A stretch of 58,274 bases of DNA from an uncultured Bacteroidales bacterium (lineage in GTDB: Bacteria; Bacteroidota; Bacteroidia; Bacteroidales; Bacteroidaceae). The translations under genes were made by a program, and so were the position numbers. The stretch lies in NCBI GenBank assembly GCA_902801425.1, contig CADCIQ010000045.1:1-58274 (forward strand). Reading direction: 5' to 3'. Shown in pieces: positions 42,901 through 51,995 of the stretch. Below the pieces are notes generated by a model. That model was given only the letters and a program-made list of their open reading frames with translations. It did not search any database and was not told the origin of the DNA. Positions within the stretch are counted from its first letter, which is position 1. Every line of letters begins with the position of its first letter.

Positions 42901-44263
42901 CTTTTGTGGAAAGCCATACGTTATCCTTGTCTCTTGCCCATGTGATAGAACGGATGTTGTTGCTCCATTCACCTATATCTCCGTGAGTAAGAAGGCGATA
43001 GTAGCTCTCTGCACTATCATCTCTACTCAGACAGGAAAGACCTGCGGTCTCTGAACTGACCCAGATATTGCCTACGCGGTCTATCAGTATGTTCTGAAGA
43101 TAGTCATTGTTGAAGAGTCCGTCCTTCTGTGTGGTGTAATGACCGAGAATCTCGCGAGTGACAGGATTATAAATGAATAGTCCGTTGCCGTATGTTGCGA
43201 TGTAAAGAAGGCCGTCTTTGTCTTCGGCCGCAGTATAGATGCGATTCTTCTCCGTGCTAATGTGAATCTCATTTACAATGTTGAGTTTCTGAATGTTAGC
43301 ATCTTTGTCTATAATCCAGAGTGTTGTTCCCTTATTTGCGACAAGAGTATAGTGAGCCGTGTTTTTCTGAATTATTCCGCCTTTGACATCGCAATCCTGA
43401 GATATGGAAAATGCTCCCGTCAATATATCAAATACAATAACATTGTCCTTGGTGAAAATGAATAGTTTTCCATTGATGGTTATAGTGCTTGTAACGGTGT
43501 TGAATCCACCTAAAGGAGCGGGTAGGGCATAACGTCTCATATTCGAACCTGTGGAATTGAATTTGAGCACTTCGTTACCAGCAATCAGCATGACATAATC
43601 CCCCCATGCCTCGCCTCCTTTATATTCTGTTCTTGAGTCCTTAACCTTGGCTCTTCCTTTTGGGTCGATAATGGAAAATCCTCTCTTTGTTACAATCCAT
43701 GTGTAGCCTTTTGAACTTTCTATTGCCTTGACTGCGTGATTGTTAGGTAGTCCGTTCTTGGCATTGTAGTCGGTTGCCGTGAATTTTCCGTCAGCGTATG
43801 TTATTCGTCTTGCACCATTGGTTGCATCATAGAGCCAAATAGCATTTTTTGTCTCCATGCGTTTGCTGTAAAGGCTGTATTGACCGCCGAAACCAGTATA
43901 GTCAATAAACTGTCCTGTCTTGGTTTGGTAACAAGCTGTCAGAAGAGATGATGTGTTAATCCAGATGGTACTTCCCTTATCGGAGAATTTCACTTGTCCA
44001 ACATGGAGGGTGTTGCTGCCTTTAGAAGGGTTGTTGAAGGTGTTGAAAGTAACAAACTGATACCCATCGAAACGGCATAATCCGCCTGTTGTTCCCAGCC
44101 AGATGTAACCGTCACCGTCTTGCACGAGTTCGCGGATGTTATTGCTGGGAAGACCGTCTTCCACGGTGAATTTTTGTGCTACGAATGATAGTTCTTCAGC
44201 GTGGATGGACAATGAGTTTATATATAAAAAGCAGGTAAGGAATACCAGCAGTCTTTTAGTCAT
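39941..44263 (-). CDS. Hybrid two-component system protein (sensor kinase, receiver and AraC-type regulator)
   Basis: This 1440-aa one-protein two-component system is of the Bacteroides HTCS type. Order: signal peptide (1-22); periplasmic two-component propeller repeats and a Y_Y_Y domain (to about 840); one membrane helix (about 858-880, WWAWLLYLIIATLGGTYLYL); HisKA with the phospho-accepting His at about 911 (THEFRTPLAI); HATPase (NIISNAVKYTP, then GGMGIGLYSAKEMAK); receiver with Asp at about 1213 (IISDVMLPD); AraC-family HTH at the C-terminus. Such proteins usually sense an oligosaccharide and switch on a nearby polysaccharide locus, but no susC/susD or glycosidase gene is in this window. 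Its promoter (-7 at 44315-44322) is divergent from nuoA. Confidence 0.95.
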   Translation of the reverse strand: MTKRLLVFLTCFLYINSLSIHAEELSFVAQKFTVEDGLPSNNIRELVQDGDGYIWLGTTGGLCRFDGYQFVTFNTFNNPSKGSNTLHVGQVKFSDKGSTIWINTSSLLTACYQTKTGQFIDYTGFGGQYSLYSKRMETKNAIWLYDATNGARRITYADGKFTATDYNAKNGLPNNHAVKAIESSKGYTWIVTKRGFSIIDPKGRAKVKDSRTEYKGGEAWGDYVMLIAGNEVLKFNSTGSNMRRYALPAPLGGFNTVTSTITINGKLFIFTKDNVIVFDILTGAFSISQDCDVKGGIIQKNTAHYTLVANKGTTLWIIDKDANIQKLNIVNEIHISTEKNRIYTAAEDKDGLLYIATYGNGLFIYNPVTREILGHYTTQKDGLFNNDYLQNILIDRVGNIWVSSETAGLSCLSRDDSAESYYRLLTHGDIGEWSNNIRSITWARDKDNVWLSTKDNKLYNYDLTSGNISLYKVLNAPVFSTLLDSKGKMWIGTRGTGLYIDGKQYTENDSTSLISNDIYKIAEDKNGRIWLATWQGGLHMTDNKDGKPLYFTNFLINSYNEKRQHDLCFGDDGDLWIATNNGLYVVNTNKKNITNKDFTNYNTQNGSLPTNEIVCLYFDHESHTLWAGTTGCGIIQLQFYNNRKIKSIKTIDRSAGLANNIVKAILKDNNGFIWVSTEEDLSRIEPKTGGVRTFHIGQSLQSNIFAENAALLTKDGKMIFGTGYGLAIVRPKNTKYLNIKNVNICITELRINGTSVYNSPDMDDKQRAYASEGAIELTHKQNSITIFFSNFVFSQAGTAIYQYQMEGTDKDWRQATSVNYAEYANMSPGKYTFRVRTLVDGKWIEGKPFEITINQPLYNTWWAWLLYLIIATLGGTYLYLQWKKNFKLQHEISLNKELSEFRLNFFTHVTHEFRTPLAIISNSMDALTQANTPQTTQKAAIKSAKRGTNRMLRLVNELMEFRKLSVGGSRLAVQKGDIISFVRNIYQDLWTISKRKEIDMTFTPFAKDFQLTFDHAKVETIVFNIISNAVKYTPQKGHITIKIQLDEQNENIYIIVEDSGNGISEEQEKELFHPFMHGLVSQGGMGIGLYSAKEMAKLHHGDITYTKSEELGGAQFTITLPANEDIYTAEDYIQDIAIHTEASEDNNVVEEVIHSMHTEALNDINLAIIEDDTDMLEQISSAMSQYFHVNTYMNGEEGIKGIMATKPDVIISDVMLPDTNGYEIVKKLRSETAFINTPIIMLTALDDERHQMKGYEAGADDYVTKPCNFRVLLARIVQLYTWAHKREQQAIAMATEANINTEETIDISISLNEDSQTTQAKPLATSTPKQITISPLDKKFKETLEYVVAQHISDHDFTVDRLAALMQMGHTKFYGRMKEVMGVSPNKYLMNEKMRIASELILEGKYSIAEVSFKVGFMDQSYFNKCFKQYYGCVPSKYGK

Positions 44264-44314
44264 TTTTAATGGTTTTTATTTGGAAAATAAGGTTCTTACT
44301 ATTAATATTGTCTG

Positions 44315-44322
44315 CAAAGGTA
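44315..44322 (-). promoter_or_regulatory. -7 promoter element for the hybrid sensor gene
   Basis: Plus-strand CAAAGGTA reads TACCTTTG on the minus strand, about 50 nt before the ATG. Confidence 0.65.
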
Positions 44323-44437
44323 ATAAATTTAATTTACATTCAGTACGTTTTTACAAAAAAATGTATTATTTTTTCCATTTATCCAAAAGGTGTGGGATTT
44401 TTCCATTCAATTCTTTTCGTATCTTAATATTTTTTAG

Positions 44438-44445
44438 TAACTTTG
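44438..44445 (+). promoter_or_regulatory. -7 promoter element for the nuo operon
   Basis: TAACTTTG is 45 nt before the nuoA ATG. No other such element precedes the next genes, so it probably serves the whole nuoA-N run. Confidence 0.7.
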
Positions 44446-44490
44446 CAGTTGATTTAGAGCTAAATTAATTTTTTATTTTATACAAATTTT

Positions 44491-44841
44491 ATGTATTTCA
44501 CTTTGTTTGTAACCGTTATTATAACGGCTGTCTTCTTAGTGGTAGCGGCGTACATCACAGCAAAGTTGCTGGGTCCACGCACTTACAACAAGGTAAAAGG
44601 TGAACCATTCGAGTGTGGTATTCCTACACGTGGAAGTTCTTGGCTTCCTATGCATGTGGGTTACTATCTTTTTGCCATCCTTTTCCTTATGTTCGATGTG
44701 GAGACCGTATTCCTTTACCCTTGGGCAGTAGTAGTTAACCAATTTGGTACTATGGCACTGATGAGCATTGGCTTCTTCATGCTTGTACTTGTATTTGGCC
44801 TTGCTTATGCATGGCGGAAAGGAGCACTCGAATGGAAGTAA
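44491..44841 (+). CDS. nuoA: NADH-quinone oxidoreductase subunit A
   Basis: This 116-aa membrane subunit has three helices and the conserved loop [16 protein letters not shown]. The [16 protein letters not shown] segment contains the conserved acidic pair of the quinone-channel region. First gene of the operon. Its last codons overlap the nuoB start. Confidence 0.95.
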   Translation: MYFTLFVTVIITAVFLVVAAYITAKLLGPRTYNKVKGEPFECGIPTRGSSWLPMHVGYYLFAILFLMFDVETVFLYPWAVVVNQFGTMALMSIGFFMLVLVFGLAYAWRKGALEWK

Positions 44842-45518
44842 AAAAGCCTTCTATCAAGTCTATTCCATACAATGAATGGAAGGACAACGAGACGCTCGAG
44901 TCAATGATTAAGGAACTTAACGAAGGGGGCGTAAACTGCGTTGTTGGGAATCTCGACGCACTCATCAACTGGGGACGTAGTAATTCCCTCTGGGCTCTTA
45001 CCTTCGCTACATCATGCTGTGGTATTGAGTTCATGGCTTGCGGATGTGCTCGTTATGACTTTGCCCGTTTCGGTTTCGAGGTTACTCGAAACTCACCACG
45101 TCAGGCAGACCTCATCATGTGTGCAGGAACCATAACACACAAAATGGCACCTGCTCTCAAGCGTCTGTATGATGAAATGGCAGAGCCTAAGTACGTTGTC
45201 GCTGTTGGCGGATGCGCTATCTCTGGTGGTCCATTCAAATCTAGTTACCATGTAGTACGCGGTATTGATGAGTTCCTTCCTGTTGATGTGTATATCCCAG
45301 GATGCCCTCCACGTCCAGAGGCAATCCTCTACGGAATGATGCAGCTTCAGCGTAAGGTCAAGGTTGAGAAGTTCTTTGGTGGTGTGAACCGCAAAGAGAA
45401 GAACCCTGATGCAATCAAGGTAACAGACGTGCCTAAGAAGTTCATCGAGGAGATGAAGGCTACGGCAGGTAAAGTTACCGAGGCTGTAAAGAAGGAAATT
45501 AACAATACAATTCACTAA
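44832..45518 (+). CDS. nuoB: NADH-quinone oxidoreductase subunit B
   Basis: This 228-aa subunit carries the N2 cluster near the quinone site: [11 protein letters not shown], then [11 protein letters not shown] and PGCPPRPEA supply the cysteines. The ATG at 44832 ([13 protein letters not shown]) overlaps nuoA by 10 nt and matches the usual family start; an ATG at 44811 would overlap more. A Lys/Glu-rich C-terminal extension of about 35 residues follows the core. Confidence 0.94.
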   Translation: MEVKKPSIKSIPYNEWKDNETLESMIKELNEGGVNCVVGNLDALINWGRSNSLWALTFATSCCGIEFMACGCARYDFARFGFEVTRNSPRQADLIMCAGTITHKMAPALKRLYDEMAEPKYVVAVGGCAISGGPFKSSYHVVRGIDEFLPVDVYIPGCPPRPEAILYGMMQLQRKVKVEKFFGGVNRKEKNPDAIKVTDVPKKFIEEMKATAGKVTEAVKKEINNTIH

Positions 45519-45532
45519 GGAGGATAAACGGA

Positions 45533-47095
45533 ATGAAACTTAATAACATAGTCTATTCTTTCAGCGAGTTTGCCTCTGCAATGGCAAAACTCCATGACGA
45601 GAAGCATTTCGATTATCTCGTTACTATCATTGGTGAGGATTTTGGTGAGGAAGGTCTCGGATGTATCTATATCCTTGAGAACACCGACACTCATGAGCGT
45701 ATCTCTGTAAAGACAATAGCAGAGAAGAAGGGTGACTCTGATGTAATATGGAGTATCACTTCCCTCTATAAGTGTGCTAACCTGCTCGAGCGTGAGGTGT
45801 TTGATTTCCTCGGAATCAAGTTCCTCGGTCATCCTGATATGCGTCGCCTCTTCCTTCGTAACGACTTCAAGGGATATCCTCTCCGTAAGGACTTTGTTGC
45901 CCAGGAGGGTTATACACTTGAGGACGATGAAGAGCCTAACTATACCATGCAGTATAGTCTCGACAAGGACGGAAACCTCGTTGAGAAGCAGGTTCAGCTC
46001 TTCGGCGATGATGAGTTCGTAATCAATATCGGTCCTCAGCACCCATCTACACACGGTGTGCTTCGTCTTGAGACTGTTCTCGACGGTGAGACGGTAAAGC
46101 GTATCGTTCCACATCTCGGATATATCCACCGTGGTATCGAGAAGATGTTTGAGAACATGACCTACCCACAGACACTGGCAATGACAGACCGTCTGAACTA
46201 CCTCTCTGCAATGATTAACCGTCACGCTATCTGTGGCGTTATCGAGGAGGCACTTGGTGTAGAACTCTCTGACCGTATCAAGGTTATCCGTACAATCATG
46301 GATGAGCTTCAGCGTATTGACGGTCATCTTCTCTATCTCGGCTGTTATGCTCAGGACCTCGGTGCTCTCACTGCATTCCTTTACTGTATGCGTGACCGTG
46401 AGTACGTGCTCAACTGCATGGAGGAGACAACAGGTGGTCGCCTTATCCAGAACTACTATCGTATCGGTGGTCTTCAGGATGATATTGACGAGCACTTCCA
46501 GGAGAATGTCAAGAAACTCTGTGCATACCTCAAGCCAAAGCTCTCTGAGTACGTAAATGTCTTCGGTGACAACGTAATCACTCATCAGCGTCTTGAGAAC
46601 GTGGGTTGTATCTCTAAGGAGGATGCAATCTCTCATGGTATGTCAGGTTCTAACGGCCGTGCTTCACAATGGGCTAACGACCTTCGTAAAAACTATCCAT
46701 ACGCGGCCTATGATAAGGTGGACTGGAATCAGGTTGTCCTCGACAACTGTGATGCACAGGACCGCTACTATCTCCGTATCAAGGAGATTGAGCAGTCAAT
46801 CAGAATCATAGAGCAACTCATTGACAATATCCCAGAAGGTGAGTACTACATCAAGCAGAAGCCGATTATCAAGCTTCCTGAAGGACAGTGGTACTTCGCT
46901 TGCGAAGGTACAAGTGGTGAGTTCGGTGTATATCTCGATTCCCGTGGTGACAAGTCTCCATATCGCATGAAGCTCCGTCCAATGGCTCTCACACTCGTTG
47001 GTGCCCTTGATGATATGCTTCGCGGTACAAAGGTGGCAGACCTTATCGCAGTTGGTGCAGGTCTTGACTACATCATCCCTGATATCGACAGATAA
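45533..47095 (+). CDS. nuoCD: NADH-quinone oxidoreductase fused subunits C and D
   Basis: This 520-aa fusion has a NuoC domain (about 1-125, HERISVKTIAEKKGDSDV and ERDVFDFLGI-like EREVFDFLGIKFLGHPD). It is followed by the NuoD domain (about 155-520, INIGPQHPSTHGVLRLETVL, RGIEKMFENMTYPQ). The fusion is common in Bacteroidetes. NuoD lines the quinone cavity. A 117-nt spacer follows before nuoH. Confidence 0.95.
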   Translation: MKLNNIVYSFSEFASAMAKLHDEKHFDYLVTIIGEDFGEEGLGCIYILENTDTHERISVKTIAEKKGDSDVIWSITSLYKCANLLEREVFDFLGIKFLGHPDMRRLFLRNDFKGYPLRKDFVAQEGYTLEDDEEPNYTMQYSLDKDGNLVEKQVQLFGDDEFVINIGPQHPSTHGVLRLETVLDGETVKRIVPHLGYIHRGIEKMFENMTYPQTLAMTDRLNYLSAMINRHAICGVIEEALGVELSDRIKVIRTIMDELQRIDGHLLYLGCYAQDLGALTAFLYCMRDREYVLNCMEETTGGRLIQNYYRIGGLQDDIDEHFQENVKKLCAYLKPKLSEYVNVFGDNVITHQRLENVGCISKEDAISHGMSGSNGRASQWANDLRKNYPYAAYDKVDWNQVVLDNCDAQDRYYLRIKEIEQSIRIIEQLIDNIPEGEYYIKQKPIIKLPEGQWYFACEGTSGEFGVYLDSRGDKSPYRMKLRPMALTLVGALDDMLRGTKVADLIAVGAGLDYIIPDIDR

Positions 47096-47212
47096 AAAGA
47101 GGATAAGCTGGAAAAGCATAGCTTGCTAGATTTTCTATAAATCTTAGTCTTACTAGCACAGTTAGAAGTTCCAGAGTTACACCTTATTTATAATATATAA
47201 TAAAGAAAAACA

Positions 47213-48439
47213 ATGTTCGACTTTTCAATAGTATCAACATGGTTTGATAGCCTGCTGCAACTGACCCTCGGTCTTCCTTCGTGGCTGGCAATCACTATCG
47301 AGTGCGTGCTCGTCGGCTTGCTCATCATTGTGGGCTATGCCCTTCTTGCCATCGCACTGATATTCATGGAGCGTAAGGTCTGTGCGTATTTCCAGTGCCG
47401 TCTCGGCCCTATGCGTGTAGGTCCTTGGGGCTTGCTTCAGGTCTTTGCCGACGTTCTCAAGATGCTCATCAAGGAGATTTTCTTCGTTGACAAGGCTGAT
47501 AAGCTTCTCTACGCTCTTGCTCCTATCCTCGTTATCGTGGGTTCTATCGGTGCCTTTGCCTTCCTTCCTTGGAACAACGGTGCCGTAATCCTCGACTTCA
47601 ACGTAGGTATCTTCCTCTATACAGCAGTAAGCGCAATAGGCGTTATCGGTGTCTTCCTTGCAGGTTGGTCATCAAACAACAAGTACGGTCTCGTATCTGC
47701 TATGCGTGGTGCCGTTCAGATGATTTCCTATGAGATGTCACTCGGTCTTTGCCTTATCACTGCTACTATCCTCACAGGCACAATGCAGGTATCAGGCATC
47801 GTAGAGGCACAGTCAGGTCCTTTCGGATGGCTTATCTTCCAGGGACATATCCCAGCCCTCATTGCTTTCTTCATCTTCCTCATTGCAGGAAATGCAGAGG
47901 CTAACCGCGGTCCTTTCGACCTTGCAGAGGCTGAGTCTGAGCTCACGGCAGGTTATCACACAGAATACTCAGGTATGGGCTTCGGCTTCTATTACCTTGC
48001 AGAGTTCCTCAACCTGTTCATCGTAGCAGGTATGACCTCACTCGTATTCCTCGGTGGCTGGTGTCCTGTTCACATCGGTGTTGAGGCATTCGACGGTGTA
48101 ATGGACCTCATCCCAGGTATCGTATGGTTCCTTGGTAAGGCATTCGCTATGGTATGGTTGCTTATGTGGATTAAGTGGACATTCCCACGTCTCCGTATCG
48201 ACCAGATTCTGAAGCTTGAGTGGAAGTACCTCATGCCATTGGCACTCTTCAACCTTGTTCTGATGACAGTCTGCGTAGCATTCAACCTCACAGGCATTGT
48301 TTACATCGGCTATGCTGTTGCAGCAGTAATCATTGTGGTATTTGCCGTAATTGCAATGCGTGCAATGAAGTTCAAGTCACAGTTCAAGCAAGACCAACAG
48401 CTTGTAGGCATTGACCTCGCAATTAAGAAGGATAAGTAA
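47213..48439 (+). CDS. nuoH: NADH-quinone oxidoreductase subunit H
   Basis: This 408-aa membrane subunit of about eight to nine helices connects the hydrophilic arm to the proton-pumping arm. The conserved loops FMERKVCAYFQCRLGPMRVG and ANRGPFDLAEAESELTAGYH are intact. It is longer than the E. coli protein (325 aa), because of hydrophobic and terminal segments including a C-terminal helix and tail. Confidence 0.94.
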   Translation: MFDFSIVSTWFDSLLQLTLGLPSWLAITIECVLVGLLIIVGYALLAIALIFMERKVCAYFQCRLGPMRVGPWGLLQVFADVLKMLIKEIFFVDKADKLLYALAPILVIVGSIGAFAFLPWNNGAVILDFNVGIFLYTAVSAIGVIGVFLAGWSSNNKYGLVSAMRGAVQMISYEMSLGLCLITATILTGTMQVSGIVEAQSGPFGWLIFQGHIPALIAFFIFLIAGNAEANRGPFDLAEAESELTAGYHTEYSGMGFGFYYLAEFLNLFIVAGMTSLVFLGGWCPVHIGVEAFDGVMDLIPGIVWFLGKAFAMVWLLMWIKWTFPRLRIDQILKLEWKYLMPLALFNLVLMTVCVAFNLTGIVYIGYAVAAVIIVVFAVIAMRAMKFKSQFKQDQQLVGIDLAIKKDK

Positions 48440-48453
48440 AAAAAGTAAATATA

Positions 48454-49017
48454 ATGAGTAACAAATCATATTTCGGCGGTGCTCTGGCTGGTCTCAAGAC
48501 CTTGCTTACGGGTATGGACATCACCATGGGTGAGTACATGACTCGCAAGGTTACTGAGCAGTATCCAGAAAACCGCAAGACACAGCACATCGCTGAGCGT
48601 CATCGTGGTACTCTTGTCATGGTTACTGATGAGAATGGCAAGAACAAGTGTACCGCATGCACATTGTGCGAGAAGGCGTGTCCAAATGGCACTATCAAGA
48701 TAACATCGCAGATGGTAGTTACAGCCGACGGAAAGAAGAAGAAGCTCCTTACTGACTATCAGTATGATTTGGGTGACTGTATGTTCTGCCAGCTTTGCGT
48801 CAATGCGTGCAACTTTGGTGCTATCAAGTTTGTCAAGGATTTTGAAAACGCTACATTCAGTCGTGATGTACTCGTACAGCATCTCAACGTAGCTCCTACT
48901 GAGGAGGAGATGAAGCAGTACGAGGAGAATGCAAGGATAGCTGCTGCCAAGGCTGCAGAAGCGCCAAAGCCTGCTCCTGCTACTCCAAAGGCTGAACCAA
49001 CAAAGAAGGAGGAGTAA
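48454..49017 (+). CDS. nuoI: NADH-quinone oxidoreductase subunit I
   Basis: This 187-aa protein has two [4Fe-4S] motifs, CTACTLCEKACP and CMFCQLCVNACN, with all eight cysteines. They bind clusters N6a and N6b. It ends in an Ala/Pro/Lys-rich tail (AAEAPKPAPATPKAEPTKKE) of unknown role. It is 14 nt after nuoH and 3 nt before nuoJ. Confidence 0.94.
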   Translation: MSNKSYFGGALAGLKTLLTGMDITMGEYMTRKVTEQYPENRKTQHIAERHRGTLVMVTDENGKNKCTACTLCEKACPNGTIKITSQMVVTADGKKKKLLTDYQYDLGDCMFCQLCVNACNFGAIKFVKDFENATFSRDVLVQHLNVAPTEEEMKQYEENARIAAAKAAEAPKPAPATPKAEPTKKEE

Positions 49018-49020
49018 GAC

Positions 49021-49545
49021 ATGGCAAATATAATAGTATTCGCAATCATCGCAGTTGTCATCATTGCAGCTGCCCTTGCAGCAGTATTCACAAAGCGTAT
49101 CATGCGTTCTGTCACTGCACTTCTTTTCGTACTTTTCGCCATTGCAGGTCTTTACTTCCTGCTCGACTACACCTTCCTCGGTGCGGCACAGCTCAGTATC
49201 TATGCTGGTGGTATGACGATGATTTATATCTTCGCCATTCAGCTCCTTGGTCGTCGTGACCTTCAGGATGCCGCTGAGAAGCTCAGTTTCAAGCGTGCCG
49301 TAGGTGCGGCTATCGTGTCACTTATTGGCTGTGTAACCGTTGTAGGTGTAATGCTCAAGAACTTCTTCATCGACAAGTTCATGTCAGTTGCTGACAGCGA
49401 GGTCTCTATGGAGAAGATTGGTGAGGCACTTGTAGGTTCTGAGAAGTATCAGTATGTACTCCCATTCGAGTTCATCTCATTGTTCCTGCTTGCATGTATC
49501 ATCGGCGGACTTGTTGTTTCACGTAATCAGAAGGAGGATAAGTAG
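49021..49545 (+). CDS. nuoJ: NADH-quinone oxidoreductase subunit J
   Basis: This 174-aa membrane subunit has five hydrophobic helices. The GAAQLSIYAGGMTMIYIFAI segment matches the conserved third helix (pi-bulge region). Overall length is typical. It lies between nuoI and nuoK with spacings of 3 and 2 nt. Confidence 0.93.
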   Translation: MANIIVFAIIAVVIIAAALAAVFTKRIMRSVTALLFVLFAIAGLYFLLDYTFLGAAQLSIYAGGMTMIYIFAIQLLGRRDLQDAAEKLSFKRAVGAAIVSLIGCVTVVGVMLKNFFIDKFMSVADSEVSMEKIGEALVGSEKYQYVLPFEFISLFLLACIIGGLVVSRNQKEDK

Positions 49546-49547
49546 TT

Positions 49548-49856
49548 ATGGTACCAGTAGAATGTTTCTTCGTACTTAGTGCGATATTGTTCTTCATCGG
49601 CGTATTCGGATTCGTTACACGCCGTAACCTGATAGCAATGTTGGTCTCTGTTGAGCTTATCCTCAATGCTGTTGACATCAACTTTGCCGCATTCAATCGC
49701 CTGCTCTTCCCAGAGGGAAATGAAGGATTCTTCTTCACACTCTTCTCTATCGGTGTAAGTGCTGCTGAGAGTGCTGTTGCAATTGCTATCATCCTCAACG
49801 TATATCGTCTGTTCAAGTCTGATAGCGTAGAGGCTATTGATAATCTTAAACTGTAA
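49548..49856 (+). CDS. nuoK: NADH-quinone oxidoreductase subunit K
   Basis: This 102-aa three-helix subunit has the conserved glutamate regions LVSVELILNAVDINFAAF and AESAVAIAIILNVYR used in proton transfer. nuoL follows 8 nt later. Confidence 0.95.
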   Translation: MVPVECFFVLSAILFFIGVFGFVTRRNLIAMLVSVELILNAVDINFAAFNRLLFPEGNEGFFFTLFSIGVSAAESAVAIAIILNVYRLFKSDSVEAIDNLKL

Positions 49857-49864
49857 TTCGCCTT

Positions 49865-51889
49865 ATGATATACACATTATCGATCCTAATACTTCTGCTT
49901 CCTCTGGCATCGTTCATCACTATCGGTGTACCAGAGTTCTTGAATAAGAAGTACGCTTGGGCTCCAAAGGTAGCAGGAACTATCGGCACTACATCGTTGT
50001 TGCTCGTAACTCTTCTGAGTTATTGGACAGCAATCACTTACTTCAGCGGTGCACGTGTTGCTGATGGCACTTACGCTACCCTCGTGCCTTACAACTATAC
50101 TTGGTTGCCACTCGGCAATCTGCACTTCGACCTTGGTGTCCTTCTCGACCCAATCTCGGTTATGATGCTCGTTGTCATCTCAACGGTGTCACTCATGGTG
50201 CACATCTATTCTTTCGGCTATATGCACGGTGAGAAGGGTTTCCAGCGTTACTACGCATTCCTTTCTCTCTTCACAATGTCAATGCTCGGACTCGTGCTTG
50301 CTACCAACATCTTCCAGATGTATATGTTCTGGGAGCTTGTAGGTGTAAGCTCATACCTCCTCATTGGCTTCTACTATCCATTGCATGCCGCTGTTCACGC
50401 ATCAAAGAAGGCGTTCATCGTTACACGCTTTGCTGATATGTTCTTCCTCGTAGGTATCCTTATCTTCGGATTCTACACCGAGACATTCAACTTCTCTTTC
50501 ATGCCAAACGTACAGATTGCAGAGGGTATGCAGGCATTCGCTCCATGTCAGGCCGACCTTGCTTCAAAGTCACTCGCATTCGGTGGCATGGTGCTCCCAA
50601 CAGCCCTCGTGCTTATGTTCATCGGTGGTGCTGGTAAGTCTGCTATGTTCCCACTCCACATCTGGCTTCCAGATGCCATGGAAGGTCCTACACCTGTATC
50701 TGCGCTCATCCATGCTGCTACTATGGTTGTAGCAGGTGTGTTCCAGATAGCACGTATGTTCCCTCTCTGGATTAACTATGCTCCTAATGCAATGTCAATC
50801 GTCGTGGTGGTAGGTGCATTCACTGCATTCTATGCCGCTGCAGTTGCATGTGCCCAGAGCGATATCAAGCGTGGTCTTGCATTCTCTACAATCTCTCAGA
50901 TTGCATTCATGATGGTTGCCCTTGGTGCAAGCACAGCCCTTGAGCTCAATCACCACGAGCATGGTGGTCTCGGCTACCTCGCTGGTATGTTCCACCTCTT
51001 CACCCACGCTATGTTCAAGGCTTGTCTCTTCCTCTGTGCAGGTGTAATCATCCACGGTGTTCACACCAATGAGATGTCTGCAATGGGTAGTCTGCATAAG
51101 TATATGCCTATCACAAGTGCCACATTCTTCATCTCATGTCTTGCAATCTCTGGTATCCCATTCTTCTCAGGCTTCAGCTCAAAGGATGAGATTATCTCTG
51201 CTTGTATGCACTACTCACCAGTTCTCGGTTGGTTCATGACAGGTGTAGCAGCAATGACTGCATTCTATATGTTCCGTCTCTACTGGTGCATCTTCTACGG
51301 AAGCAAGAAGAACATTGAGCACTACGAGTCACATCACGTTAGCGAGCATGGATTCAATGTCATGACCTTCCCACTTATCTTCCTCACAGTCATCACTGTA
51401 GGCGTAGGTATCTTCACAACCCTCAGCGGTTTCGGAGTTCCAGGGCTTGAGTGGGCAAGCTTCGGTAATCTCGTTACTCCTGACACCACTGCATATACAG
51501 TTCACTTCGACATAACTACAGCTATCATCTCTACTGTTGTGGCTTGCTGTTCTATCGCTCTTGCCACATACATCTATAAGGGTGAAAGCCAGCCTGTTGC
51601 CGACCGTCTGTATGCTACGTTCCCTAACCTGCACAAGTGGGCTAAGAACCGTTTCTACATGGACAATGTATATCAGTACGTAACTCATAAGATTCTCTTC
51701 CGCTTCGTTTCTAAGCCAGTTGCATGGATTGATGAGACTATCATCAACGGTCTTATCGACTTCTCTGCATGGGGTGCTAACGAAGGAGGTGAGAGCATCC
51801 GCTCTTGGCAGTCAGGTGACGTTCGTCACTATGCCGTATGGTTCATCTCTGGTGCGGTAGCGTTAACATTAATTCTTCTCGCAATCTAA
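49865..51889 (+). CDS. nuoL: NADH-quinone oxidoreductase subunit L
   Basis: This 674-aa antiporter-like proton-pumping subunit has about 14 to 16 helices. It carries FWELVGVSSYLLIGFYY (proton-channel Glu), GAGKSAMFPLHIWLPDAMEG (conserved Lys) and the discontinuous-helix region FHLFTHAMFKACLFL. The C-terminal part should carry the long lateral helix. The spacer to nuoM is filled by GGTCTAAGG/TTTGACC words. Confidence 0.95.
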   Translation: MIYTLSILILLLPLASFITIGVPEFLNKKYAWAPKVAGTIGTTSLLLVTLLSYWTAITYFSGARVADGTYATLVPYNYTWLPLGNLHFDLGVLLDPISVMMLVVISTVSLMVHIYSFGYMHGEKGFQRYYAFLSLFTMSMLGLVLATNIFQMYMFWELVGVSSYLLIGFYYPLHAAVHASKKAFIVTRFADMFFLVGILIFGFYTETFNFSFMPNVQIAEGMQAFAPCQADLASKSLAFGGMVLPTALVLMFIGGAGKSAMFPLHIWLPDAMEGPTPVSALIHAATMVVAGVFQIARMFPLWINYAPNAMSIVVVVGAFTAFYAAAVACAQSDIKRGLAFSTISQIAFMMVALGASTALELNHHEHGGLGYLAGMFHLFTHAMFKACLFLCAGVIIHGVHTNEMSAMGSLHKYMPITSATFFISCLAISGIPFFSGFSSKDEIISACMHYSPVLGWFMTGVAAMTAFYMFRLYWCIFYGSKKNIEHYESHHVSEHGFNVMTFPLIFLTVITVGVGIFTTLSGFGVPGLEWASFGNLVTPDTTAYTVHFDITTAIISTVVACCSIALATYIYKGESQPVADRLYATFPNLHKWAKNRFYMDNVYQYVTHKILFRFVSKPVAWIDETIINGLIDFSAWGANEGGESIRSWQSGDVRHYAVWFISGAVALTLILLAI

Positions 51890-51903
51890 AAATTATGGTT
51901 ATA

Positions 51904-51994
51904 AGGACTAAGGTCTAAGGACTAAGGTCTAAGGCTTTTAACCTTTGACTTTTGACTTTTGACTTTTGACCTTTGACCAAAATAACCTCAAAAA
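51904..51994 (+). repeat. AAGGTCTAAGGACTAAGG / CTTTTGACCTTTGAC word repeat, copy 1
   Basis: About 90 nt directly before nuoM, made of AAGGACTAAGGTCT words followed by ACCTTTGACTTTTGAC words that are near-complements of them. It is almost identical to the copy before nuoN (53516-53593). Confidence 0.85.
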
Positions 51995-51995
51995 A

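Noticed and set aside
45515-46636. A 373-codon open frame on the minus strand opposite nuoCD
   Set aside because: Purely antisense to a strongly conserved gene, with no promoter or family resemblance.
51966-51995. TTG starts upstream of nuoM and nuoN (51966 and 53565)
   Set aside because: They lie in the GACCTTTGAC spacer repeat and add residues foreign to the family; ATGs at 51996 and 53595 fit.
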